Below, in pieces: positions 12,501-24,700 of a stretch of 64,000 nucleotides of DNA (position 1 is its first letter; each line of letters starts with the position of its first letter). The DNA lies in contig JAXRKN010000045.1 in the NCBI GenBank assembly GCA_038502055.1, forward strand, positions 8,917,501 to 8,981,500, in the 5' to 3' direction. The position numbers and the translations under genes were made by a program. The notes beneath the pieces were generated by a model. The model was not told where the DNA came from, did no database searches, and was given only the letters and a program-made list of their open reading frames with translations. Origin of the DNA: Tanytarsus gracilentus (lineage: Eukaryota; Arthropoda; Insecta; Diptera; Chironomidae).

Positions 12501-15500
12501 ATACGTTTGAGTGAGATCAAAAGAGTTATTTGATTGAATTTTGATATCAACACCGAAGACAATCTTGATGGATTTTAAAATTTCACAGTTACTCTCTCGT
12601 TAAAAATTTGAGAGAGAAATATTAAAAATTGAGAGTGAGAGAGAAAATTTTCACTCTCTTGAATTTTCATTCGCTTTTCTGGCACAAGACGTGCGCATTA
12701 GCCGTTGAGAGAACGAAGAATCCTTCTTTAATCCTCGTTGTAATAAACATTATATAAAATGAGAGATTTCGTCAAGTTTTCCTTCAGTCACTTTTTGTCG
12801 CTTTGATTGAGAAAATGTCAAGAGACGAGCTCGTGCCGCACTTTCACATAATCCGCAAATTGTGAAGGTGAAAAAGAAAAGAAGAAAGAAAATTTATTAA
12901 ATGGATTAGAAATATTTTCACATTAAGGTGAAAGTGAGAAAAAGGAAAGGTGGCATTTTGTGTGCTTTATTGAGTGAGAGAAAGAGAGACAACAACCGCC
13001 GTGTGTAACTTCATCCAAGGTTATTTGCTTATCGGCTTTTTCGGGAAAAAAAAGTTGAAAAATGACTTGTTTATAGATAAATAGAAGAAATGAAAAATCG
13101 AGTGGAAAAATTAATTTATGGCGTGAAAAGTTTGTGTAATTATTTACATTTACCGTGACATAAAGGAACCCACGACCTTCTTCATCTTTTCCTCTCTCTC
13201 CCTCTTTTCGCTCTAAATAGTTTTGGTGTGCGGTTATGAAATGCCATTAAAACCACATCAAATGTAATAAATTTGAGCGAGAGCAGAATTTAATATAAAA
13301 TTTTTCGCTTAGAAATGACAAAAAGCGCTCTTAAGTGAACATTAATTGAGTGAGCTTCTTTCACTAATTCCCCATCTTTAAAAAGGAAAATAAGAAGACG
13401 AAATTTTTTGTGATTACTCGGCAAGAAAAAACTGCTCAAGTGAACTCACGAGAAAGTTTTTAAATTTTCACGGTAAACAATCAAGAAAATTAGGAACATT
13501 TTCTCTCGAGTGCTGACAACCCCTAAAAAAGCGCTTAATTAACATTTAAAATTAAATGGCGATTTTCTCATATTTCATAAAAGCTCCGTGCATATAGACA
13601 CAGGCAGTGGCGCTTAAGTGAGGAATTAAATTCGCATTTTGTGTATGTGTGCGGAAATGTTTACGATAGTGAGAAAACCGGGAAATTTAAAATGAGACTT
13701 TGCAGTGGATATTTGTACTGAAAAAGCGCTCGACTGCTCTGTCTACCATATTATCGCATATTTTGAGGATATAAACTGTAAATATTAATTTTCTCGAGTA
13801 CCCGAGACTCAACTCGGCATTGCATTGGTAAGTATATAAATTTTCATGTTGATACGTATGAGAAAATGTGCGGAGACTGAGTGATAGCTTCATGCCTGAG
13901 GAATTAATATTTTAAACTGGATTTTTCACAAGGCTTAAGCAGATGAGAAGGTTGAGATTATTTTTTGATAATTTTTCAATTTATTGTTGAGGATTTAGTG
14001 GAATTGCATTTTAAGATGATGTGAAAAAATTTTGATTAATTTTTTAAGGATTTAAAATTTAAATTCTTAGTAAATTAATTTTTAAATTTTGAAAATATTT
14101 TATGAAATTTTATTTAATAAATTTAAAAGATTGTACTCAAAGTCAAATTCCCCAAAATCTCAAACCACTCAAGATCGTGGTGATTGATGCGAAAAATACA
14201 TTTTTAGATCCTCGAGCGAAAAATTTCAAGTTCCTGCAAACAATCAGCGAAAAATGTTCTCGATGTTTTTTTTTCGCTGACTTTAATAAACCTAATTACA
14301 TTCCAAAAATTGCGAAGAAATTCTTTTTTAGATTTCAACAGAAAAAACTTTCTCCGCTTTTTATTTCACCCACTCACATTTTATGCCAAATAATGCTGTA
14401 CGGCTTTATGAAATGGGATTAAAGATTTATGGAAGAAAAAATTTCTTACAAACTGTTGAAAATTAATTTTTTTCTTCTTTCTTATGAAAAGCATCACATA
14501 ATAGAAAAAGCATTGTGCGGTCCTGATTTTGACATATATTGATTGTAACTTTCCGACCCGAGTGAATGTGTGAGGGATATTAATGTGGGTGAGGAATTTT
14601 TTAAAGATCAATAAAAAAGCTTTTTTTACGGAAGCGAGGAAAAAACTTTTCATTGTCATTTGAGGGTTGAAATTCAATAAACGCAATCTCATAAACATTA
14701 TATCATCCGTCTAGCCAGCAATATGAGGGTAATTTTAAACCCATCCATTACTGGATCATCAATTGAATTCAATAAACGTAATCAGCACGTAAAATGGGGA
14801 GGTTTAAAGCATACAAAATCCCTCCGACACCAAAAAGATAAATATATAAAGATCAGCCCTCAATAACCTTAAATTCTCAAAATTCTTTAACCAAACAAAC
14901 TGCTTGCTATTGTTGTTGTTGTTGCTGCTTCCTGTGGATATTGTGAAAAAGGATGGGAAGTTGCATAAAGTGGAGGAAAAAATTAAAATGAGGATATTTT
15001 TCAAGCTCAAAAGCATTTCATGCTCATGTGTGAATGTGTTTGGGGTTCCAAGGATTGGAAATATTTTAAAATAGTATTTTTGAAAAAATTAATTTTCATA
15101 AAAAAAAATTTTTTCAACTTCCTTTCCTTGCTCTGAATATATTTTCGCCATATTAAGTATTCATGCAAATATTATGCAAAATTAAACTGAAAATGAGAGA
15201 AGAAGAACATAAAAGTGAAAAACTATTTTTTGTGGTTTTCACAGTCGAAAAAAGCAACGAGCTTTTATTTGGGATAAACTCACTAAAAGTGCATAATCAA
15301 ACAATTATCAAAAGAGTTTTTAAAAGCCAGCAAAAAGTTTTCTTTTTCTAAATGAAATCGAGATTAAGTTGAAGGAAGTTTTAGAGTGCTACTCGAATCG
15401 AAACCTTAATATCCTGTATAGTAACCTTTTAGATGAAAAAAGTTCAACTCTTACTTAATTACATCCATTCACAGTCCTTGCTAACCGTCTTCTTGTTGGT

Positions 15501-15504
15501 CATT

Positions 15505-15624
15505 AAAAGGGGCGAAACATTCTGGTAAAAATTAAAAAATTATTAATTGCTAATTCAAGTAAAAAATTAATTAATTTTAAATTTACAAAAATTTATTTTA
15601 AATTACCGGAGAATCGCACCCTTT
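15505..15624. repeat. Foldback repeat
   Basis: Left arm 15505-15528 (starts AAAAGGGGCGAAACATTCTG) and right arm 15603-15624 (TTACCGGAGAATCGCACCCT and two more bases) pair over about 22 bp with few mismatches around an A/T-only core. One of the clearest members of the family. Confidence 0.7.
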
Positions 15625-18420
15625 GTCTTTTCACCACTTCCACAAGAAGACGAAAAAGAATTGAAAGAAAAAACTTTCTCGAGCAATTGGAAAGTGAATA
15701 AAGTTTTCGATCGCTCTAATTATGAAGCGCAAACTGTATGTTGCCATTGTTAACGACTTTACAACATATCAGGAACATAAACTCTTAATAGAGATCTCGT
15801 TATATGCTCTCTTCCCCTCTCATTCTCGCTAGCACAAGTTTTTGCTCTGAAGAAAATTTTTAATTGGAATTTTTTCTTCTTTTTGTTCTCTCTGGGTTTT
15901 CTGCTCTGACAAAAGGCATTCGGTTTGAATGTGATAAGAACAAAAACTAAATGAAAGCTGGAAAATTAAGAAATTGAATTTCGTAATCTGGTTGGAAATT
16001 TAGTGAAGCACACTTCACGTCATTCCGTTTTAAATTGATAAGAAATTGACTCAAAATTTAACTTTAAAAGTTTAAGGGTAAAATTTGAAACTCGACAAAA
16101 TTCCTCGCAGATATTTTGAGTGAGTCAAGAAGCAAAGAATTCAGTAACAAAAGCGCGTGAAACTCGAAACGAGAAGAATATAAACAAAAGATTGTTTTCG
16201 TTCATTATTTACTTTAGAAATTTAATTCATTAAAGCATAATCTGACTAATTAATGAGTCAAGGCATTATTTTAGCGTAAATTAGTAAAATTTCTCATTAA
16301 AACTTGGAGCTTTCGAGGCACGTTTGTCTAATTTATAGTGTCAAGTTTATTAACTTTTTAATGGTACATGTCAGGTGACTTTTATGGCGACTTTCTAGTA
16401 CTTGAAGGTTAGAAATTCTTAATTTTATTTAAAAATCATTAAAAAAGTTTCAAAATTATTTTTTGTGAATTTTAAAAAAGCTTTCTCGAAACTTTAAAAC
16501 TAAACTCCCACAACTTTTATGAAACTTACACAAAAATTCAATTTAAAACAAAAAATCGAAATGTAGTTTTTAAATCCATAACAAAAAGCTTTAACCCAAA
16601 AAAAGAGAATCACAACCGAAAATTCACAATCGACCCGTCACGACAGAAGCCCCAAAAAACTTTCCATCCAACTCTTCTTCTTTATCTTTCCAATCAACTC
16701 AGCTCGAATATGTATTGAAAGTTTTACCCTTCGCCATACACCCGCAAAAGCCTTTATTTATTTGTACACGAGTTGTAAATGTGATTCTCACACATTCATT
16801 CTCGCAGAATGTCCTTGCTTTGGTTTTCTTTTTCCCGCTGCAAGATCATTGTGACATTAAATGGAAATTTTCGGTCTCTGCACTCGTTTCGTACATGGCG
16901 GAGGAGAAACCGTAACAACTTAGTACACAACCTATGTATACAAAATAAAGCACCGAGCACTGGATGGAGAGGACTTTATGCCGTGTCACATGTTTATGCA
17001 AAATTTCAGTGTGTACACGAAAAAGCATCCGGTTTAAAGTTGTGGCGTTGCCCTCGCTCTCACCACCTCCGTATCAAACAATTCACTGACTTAAGAGCAC
17101 ACATAAAAGAGAAAGGATATGAAGGAAGCGAGACGACGACGACGATGGAGCAAATTTATGCAAAGCGTGTGTTCGCAAAAGGTTAACTTTAGAGGCTCTT
17201 TCAACAATGTGAATGAATGAGTGCTGTTGAACCGTCATCGTCATCACCATTCAAATAAAAGCAGTAGTACAACGGCATCAATGCGGCTATGGGGTAGTTC
17301 TTCATGAGAGTGATGTTTGAGTCTTCAAATTAAGGATGGAATGTACAAACTCAACATTTGACCTCTAATAATTAACTTGAAGGTTAGAATTAGCATAAAT
17401 TTAATTCACTTCAACTCTCAAAAGAAACTAATTAAGCTTTCATGTCACATATTCTAAAAATCTCCCTCACATACACATCCGAAATTGCGAGAAAGGTTGA
17501 TGAAAATGTTTTGTTTAATTTATTATGAGATTAAATGCGAGAGGGAGCGAAGGAAGGCGGAGGTTTGGGCGGATATGTGCTTTTGAGGCAAAATAGATTA
17601 ACATTAATTAGAATCTAAACTTATGTGCATGGCAATGAGTGATGAGAAAGACGCTTTTCAGCAGCGACAGCTTTATGTAAGGTGATGAATGGGATGGCAG
17701 CAAAAAAAACTTTCATAAAAGCTATAAAAAGCTCCATTGTTCACGGATCCTTCTGGCGTTTCAATCAATTTTTCTGTTTAGTTCATCATGAGACTTTAAA
17801 AAGTCACAGTTGGATTATTTTCTTTGAAACACAAAGAATTTTCCTCGAAATTTGAATGTCTGCACTTTGTTCCTCATTGTGTCAAGAGAAAACTTTTTTC
17901 GGTATTTTTCACACTGGATTATTCTGTCTGCTTTTGTTGTGGGGCTTGAAAATTTTCCTCCTTTTATTCTCCCACAAAAAGTGTGGTCAAAAGCACTTCA
18001 AGTGCATTTTTCTTTTTCTCTCTTGATTGACTCTGAAGTTTTCCAATAAGTGGTTAATATTTTGTGCTTACTCGGACAGAAATGATGATGTCAATAAATC
18101 TAGATAAGCTGAGTGAATTTTCATTGAAGTTAGTGAGAGAAACTTTATCAATATAATCGTGGTACGAGATGAGAATTTTGGCATAAATTTAGCGCATCTA
18201 AATGTTTGAGAAAGTTAAATAACAAGCAGTTGATTATGAAACCGAGCATTTGAGGAGGCAAAATTTGCTAAACACTAATTGGAATTGAAAGTTGGTTTAG
18301 GAGAATTATTTCGTAGTTATTAGAAAAGTTTTTAAAGAAATTTTCTCATGGAATTATTAAAATTTTCCAAATATTATTTATTATGAAAAAAAGTTTTTTA
18401 TAAAATTAAATCAAATTAAG

Positions 18421-18469
18421 AGAGACCACCCCAAAATTGAAAAAAAAAAAAAAAAAAGGGGGCAACTCT
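18421..18469. repeat. Poly(A) run inside a possible short foldback
   Basis: A run of 18 A (18440-18457) followed by five G is flanked by AGAGACCACCCC on the left and GGGGGCAACTCT on the right, which pair imperfectly. It could be a small foldback or simply a homopolymer tract. Confidence 0.35.
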
Positions 18470-20490
18470 AAACCCTTTAAAAATTTATATTTTTTCATTT
18501 TCAATCTGAGTTCTCAACAAATATATTTTAATTTTTCTTTATTTAACCTTGACACATTTTTCAATGCTGAATTTTATTTTCTTCTCTAATATTTGCAAAA
18601 ATATTCTTTCAACATTCCCGAGTTTTTTTTCTCTAGATCACTTATCATAACTATTTGTCTAAAAGCTAGCCACAATGACCGATGCCAAGTAGGAAGAAGA
18701 AAATTTCCTATCATGAACATATTTTTCAGAGAGCTCATATTCTTTTTTTTCCTAAAACTCAATTTAAAGTTTCTTTTTTGGCAATTCATCTTTATCTCTT
18801 CATCTTTTTTCTCTCGAAAGCTCTCTTTTTATGATGAAAACGTGATGATATGAAGTTGTGATGCACATATTGGGGGATTGCTAAGTCACACAATCGATAT
18901 TTCTTCCTCAATGAGGACGTTTCATGGATTTCATCATATGTGACGTCGTCATTTAATTGAAATTTGTGCAATGCACATACTTTTGAGCATTCCGAAGTTC
19001 ATTTTTTTTATGCTGCAAAGAAAAAGCGGCTTAAAGCACTCTGTGATATCGTCTACGCATCGTGCATACAAAAAGAGTGGAGAAAATTCTTTCCTCGTGT
19101 CTATTCACATTCTAGCTGGTATTATGAGATGCCAGAAAATCGTTTTTCGCTTTCACTGCTTTAAAATGCAAAGAAGCACATGGAGGAGAGTTCAAAAAGA
19201 GTTTCATATCACTTTAATTAATCGATTTGAAATAATTAATTAAAACATTTTTTTATTAAGAAATTAAAAAAGTAATTTTTTATTTTAAATTTGTTTAAAA
19301 ATTGATTTTCATTTAAAGTCCCAATTATTTTGTCCTCGACCTTATCACTTATACGATAAAAGCGAGATAGGAAGAAGAAAAAATTAAACAAGCATAAAAC
19401 CCACCGTTTGGTAAAGAGAATCGCTATGTAGAGGCACGGAGTATATCGCGAGAAAGTGAGCGCATGAGGATGAGGGATTTTAAAATATATTATACGTGAT
19501 ACGTCGTGTATATGCTTTCGTGCTTTTCTACATGAGATAATTTCTAGGATGAGCGTCGTGTGTGTGTGTTTATATCACATAAACTGGATGTTTATACAGT
19601 ATACGATTATTTAATACGTTTTTTTCGAGCGGATTCCTTCATTTCTGTTTTTTTTTTTGAAAAACAGCTTACGGCATATCACAACAACAATGTTGGCATG
19701 CATGAGGTCTCTCTGAGAAAAATTCATATTAAAAAGTAAATGAGATTTTTCCTCAGTGGTGTGAAAATATTTTCATTCCGTCTTTTAAAAATGTTTGTCT
19801 TTTTGTGATTATGAAGTTTTTAAACGATTTTTGTTCATGTGCAATTTTTAAATATTAATCAATGTTTTTACAGATTTTTTCTTTAATCTAAAAATTTATT
19901 TTATGATAAGAGAAAACATTCTTTGATTTTTCTCCTCTTGCTAATTAATTATATTTTTTTCTTTGCTTTTCATCATCGCCAGCAGCAATAAAAAAATTCT
20001 CATCAAATTTTAATTAGTTCGAAAAAAAATCCCACTCAGTTACTCATCATGCATATCTATCAATACGAATTTTTATTCAAAGCACATCGACACAGAAAAT
20101 TGATATAAAAAATTTCTCATCTATAAAATTTAAATATTTCTCCCCTTTTTTTGATGAACCTTCATCATCGACGAGTGAATTTCTCACTCTGCGCAATCTT
20201 TCATCCATAATGATGATTTCCAATTCGTAATTGATAAAATATTGAAGCGCTCGATTGAGAGGAATATTAATTGCGATCTTTTTTCTTCTTATTATTCCGA
20301 TAATGAATTATACACCAATCTCCCCCTTTTCGCATTTTTTATCAATCAAAATTGAACGATGCGATAATGACGATGCGATACCCCTTTTCAAAAATGCCAA
20401 TTAAAATTTTATTAAGATTTAAAGCAAAGAATTTTTTATGTCTTACTTGGAATGAGCGATGAGATTTTACTGTGGGTCAAATTGATTTTT

Positions 20491-20597
20491 CAAGGGATGT
20501 AATTTAACTTGTTTTTTAATTTTTAGATTCAAAAATTTTTAATATTTTTTAAAATGATTTTAAATAGTTTTAAAACTAAAAGAATTACCAACCCTTG
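20491..20597. repeat. Foldback repeat
   Basis: CAAGGGATGTAATT (20491-20504) pairs with AATTACCAACCCTTG (20583-20597) with a small gap. The core is AT-rich, of the same general design as the other foldbacks. Confidence 0.5.
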
Positions 20598-21780
20598 GTT
20601 TTCTTACAATCATCAATTTCCAATAAAAATTCATCAGACGCTCAAAGTAATTTAATTTCACACTTCCCTGCAAACAAAAAGAAACTTTCCCTTCATAGAG
20701 AAAGTTCAGTGATTGCATTTGATATTAAAGGAATTAAAATCGAGAAAATTAATTTGCATTGAAAAGAGAAAATTGAACAAAATATTCTGCTAAGTAGAAT
20801 TCTTGATTCTTTGATAAAAAATTAACGGTTGAAGAAAATTCTGATTGGTTTTTGCTTTTTGAATTAAAAGAGTTTTAAATCTTGAAACGATGTTGATAAA
20901 AGCTTTTGAGATTTATTCATTGATTTTGGTAAATATTAAGCTTTAAAATACAATTCTTTATCCGAAAAAGTCACTTACCTAAAATCCTAACAGTCACTTA
21001 AAGTCTCAGCCGAAGATGAGCTAAGAAGAAGTGAAAATTAATTGCATAAGCTCTTCTCATTACCACACATTCAACCTCCATCCATTCATCTATTCTTCTC
21101 ACTAATGATCTCAACTTAATTTTAGCTTCCCAACTCCTCTTTTTCTTTCACCCTGAATTTATTCAACTAAAGCTCTCCTCTCAAAGTTCATCTTAATTAA
21201 ATTATATCCGTAAATTAAATAAATTACTTAGTTGATGCATGAATGCATTGACTTCAAATTTACTACCAACTTCTCATCTAATCTCCTCAGAGAAATCATC
21301 CTACTTTACGACAGGAGAGGAAGATTAGCGAAAATTTTAATTAGTTTCGAGCTATCGCTCGCTTTTACTTCTCATTTTGCGTCTATTAAGCATAAAGTGA
21401 AGAGAATTTTCACAAACACACTCAAACTTTTCATCCATTCTGATCATCATCAACAAAATTTTCTGTTCATGACGCGACTCGACACAAAAAAAGCTGAAGA
21501 ATGAATTTTGGGAGAATTTTAGAAATCTTTAAATTAAAGCTTTCAAAATATAAAAATTAAATGTCCGTTAAAAGTAAAATTTAATTCATTCATGTTAAAA
21601 TTTAATTCATCCAGAAAACTAAAATTTTTCTTAAAGTTGAGCATTCAATAAAACTTTACTAAATGATCCTTAAAGAAAATTTTCCATCAACCCTCATCAC
21701 TCAGCTCTCACATCTGCTTAACTTTAAATAATTTTTCATTTCAAAATTATTCAATGATTTTTTCTTTTTCTCTCTTTTCA

Positions 21781-24700
21781 GACACAATTCGAGTGAGATT
21801 AGAAGCATTTAAAGAATTTTAGAGATAAAATGATTTTTCTTAGCGACATTCTCATATTTCTCCTGCTCTGCATCGAAAAGTATGGTAAGTAATGATGATG
21901 ACAATGATCATTAACAACATCCCTCATCTCCCTGTGTGCTGCTTTATCGTGTGAGTTTTTCTCTAAAACCCACAAATCCTCCGCATGAAAAGGGTCGATT
22001 TAGTTTGAGATGAAAATTTAAATAAATCCTTAAATTTAGCGTCTACTTACATGAAAAAGTATTCACGATGGACCCAAATGATTTATGCTCGAGAATTATT
22101 CATTCGAGAGAGAGAAACACAAGGAAGTTTTTTCTACTTCATATTCGACTGTGATTAAATTTGCCAGATACAAATTACAGATGTAAAAGCGCAAGAAAAG
22201 TATTTTAATTTAATGCGCGCGGTGCTATCTCCCACCATCATCTCATTTCTTTTCTTCATGAATTGTTTTTTATCTCTCTCGCTCCCACTTTGCGCGCCAT
22301 CAGAACATTTCACTTTTCTTCTTTTTAGAAGATAATTTCTTATTGCCCTCTTTGTGACTGCCTTCGTGTAATTTTCATCTTTCTCTTTATTTTTGCTATC
22401 CCGAGAAAATTCCATAATTTGTTTTCTCTTTCTCTCACTCATACTTTAGTCGGCATTTTTCAAGAACAAAATTACAAGTTAGGTGACAGAGTTGATTTTA
22501 TTGAAATAAAAAAATTTAACGGATTTATATAATTTGAATGTTTTTAATAGCAAAAAAATTCAAATACAATCAGACGTATTTTTACTCATGAATTTTAGGA
22601 TTCGAACCATTAGCAAAGTCTCTAAAACTTTATATAAATTTTATTCTACATTTAAGATATCAACTCTGTCTCATAGACATGGTAGTTTATGGATAAACGA
22701 GAGAGTATCATGAAAGTAAAAAGTAAGATGGATAGATAAAAGTGAATGGAGTGGAGTAGCGTGCCTGGGAAAAAAACATGAAGGAAGCACGGCATGATTT
22801 CTTCTTCAGTAAACTCGCGGGACATCGAATTTGGATCTGGAAATTAATTTTTTATCTCACACAAAAGCAAAATAATATTTTTTATTTTTTCTGAGATTTT
22901 GTTTTGCCTTGAGAAAACTTTTAATTGTCTTCGCCAAATCTGACGGATGAAATCAAAAGAATAAATTTTTGTGCTGTCTCAAAAATTAGAAATGTAAATG
23001 AGTCGCGCTGATAAGGCAGACACTTAACATTTTTCTCCGCTGATTACAGTCAAAAGAATTTTTGCTCGAGCCTTAAAAAAATTTATTAAAATTCTTGTTT
23101 TGCATTTCTCAGGCATATTTCGAGGATTTTATTTGCATTTTATCTCTCGATGAATTTAAAGTTAAAATCTTTGTCACAAAAATGTGAGAGAAGAATCTTT
23201 TTGGGTGTGTTTGGAGTGACTTCATTAATGAAGCCAATTAAGAAATTTAAATATTCAGTAATTAGTGTTTCAAATTACGAAGAGAGAAAAATTTTAAGGC
23301 CGGTAATTTAGAATGGGAGATTAAGGGAATATAAAAGGATGCAAGCTGACAAAATTATGAAAAAAAAAATTATTTTCAGGAAATTTACAAATTTTAAAGT
23401 GTTTAAATTTGTCAGAGCTTAAAACCATTAAAAATAAATTCAAATGAACTTAAAGCGAAAAAAATTTAAAATGCAATTTTTTCAACTTAATAAATTGTAA
23501 ATAATTCCTTCACATCTAATTTTATCTCGTCATCTTCGCTCAAACCTTTTTGATCTCCTCCCACAATAATTCCGCAAAAAACTCATTTTGACGTGTGACA
23601 AAATGAATACAAGAGAGAAAGAGAAAAAATAAGATTATCTTTCTCACTCCACGCTCGAGGGAATTACTTCAGTGAAGGTAACAATGTGAGCGATTAATTT
23701 AGCAATTTGTGTCCTAAATGCGTCACAAAAAAATGAAATTACATTCCGTAATTTCAATTACTCCTCGCCCTCCTCTCTTTTCATATTATTGTCACACACA
23801 CATTAGTCAACATTCAATGAGAATAATGTTTTGTAGTCATGTAACAATTTGTTATGGAACATCATACAGAAAATCCTGCAAACGCTAGCAGAAAGCAGCT
23901 TAACTGAAGCTTCCTACGCACTGAAACTCTAACCTTGATAAAGAGCTTCTCATATTATTATGCCCGGTAATGGAATGCAAACATATAAACATGTGTAAGC
24001 ACATGTTAGCCAAAGGTAATCTTTTGTAATTGCTTCCTAGAAGAGAAAATATAAAGGAAAAATATGTTTACGATCTTGGGAAAACTAAACGAGAAGCAAA
24101 CAATGGGAACAAAAAGAAAATGAATCAGGCACGTAATTATTTTCTCGAGTGTAATTTAATTTCAATCAAAAATCAGTTAAGACTTATCAAAAGAAAAAAG
24201 AAAAGCTCATAGAATTTTTCCTAGTTAATAGTCAAGGTTCAAGTGTGACAGAACTTAATTTTTAAAAATTATTTTGAATGCAGAAAAAATTAAAATCGTC
24301 TCTTTGGATTCAAATTATTGAAGTTTAAAAATTTCCACTCGTGGACTTTCAATAAAATCTAACTAACTCTCAACCTTTTGAAATATTCACATTACTTTTT
24401 ACATGAAATTCCTAATTTTCTTCACGACATGCATTCAAAAGAGGATTCAATGAGGGGGAGTCGAGGTGAAAGGCAATTACCATTAGTCGCAGAGCAAAGA
24501 AAAGTGTAACAAAGGAAAAAAGTGAGAAATTACGGTGACTATGCGTAACTTCCAACTTGCTGCCTCATTGTTCACAATATTCGTGTATGTTTATACAGAA
24601 CGGGGTGCACAATGTCCATTAAAGCACGAAGCTATTCATTCACCTAACCATTCACCTTTATGTCTCGGCTCTTAATGCGTAACGAAAATAAAAAACTTTC

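Larger units (their letters stand above)
3491..21756. other. Long gene-free region upstream of the Ig-domain gene
   Basis: I found no exon I can defend in these 18 kb. It is AT-rich, with frequent CA and GAGA/CTCT patches (for example 7925-7950 and 12600-12660), and several foldbacks listed separately. Because the first coding exon of the downstream Ig gene has a strong splice acceptor just in front of its leader, one or more untranslated exons and the promoter of that gene may lie here. I could not place them. Confidence 0.5.

Noticed and set aside
14102..14698. Two open frames of about 105 codons on opposite strands
   Set aside because: Rich in F, K, I and N as expected from AT-rich DNA, overlapping each other, with no family features.
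16809..17186. 125-codon open frame on the plus strand
   Set aside because: No recognisable domain, no splice context, a competing frame on the other strand and composition like the surrounding noncoding DNA.
22609..22619. Perfect tRNA B-box GGTTCGAATCC on the minus strand
   Set aside because: The flanks do not form a T-arm or acceptor stem and no A-box lies at the right distance. It falls inside the foldback of intron 1.
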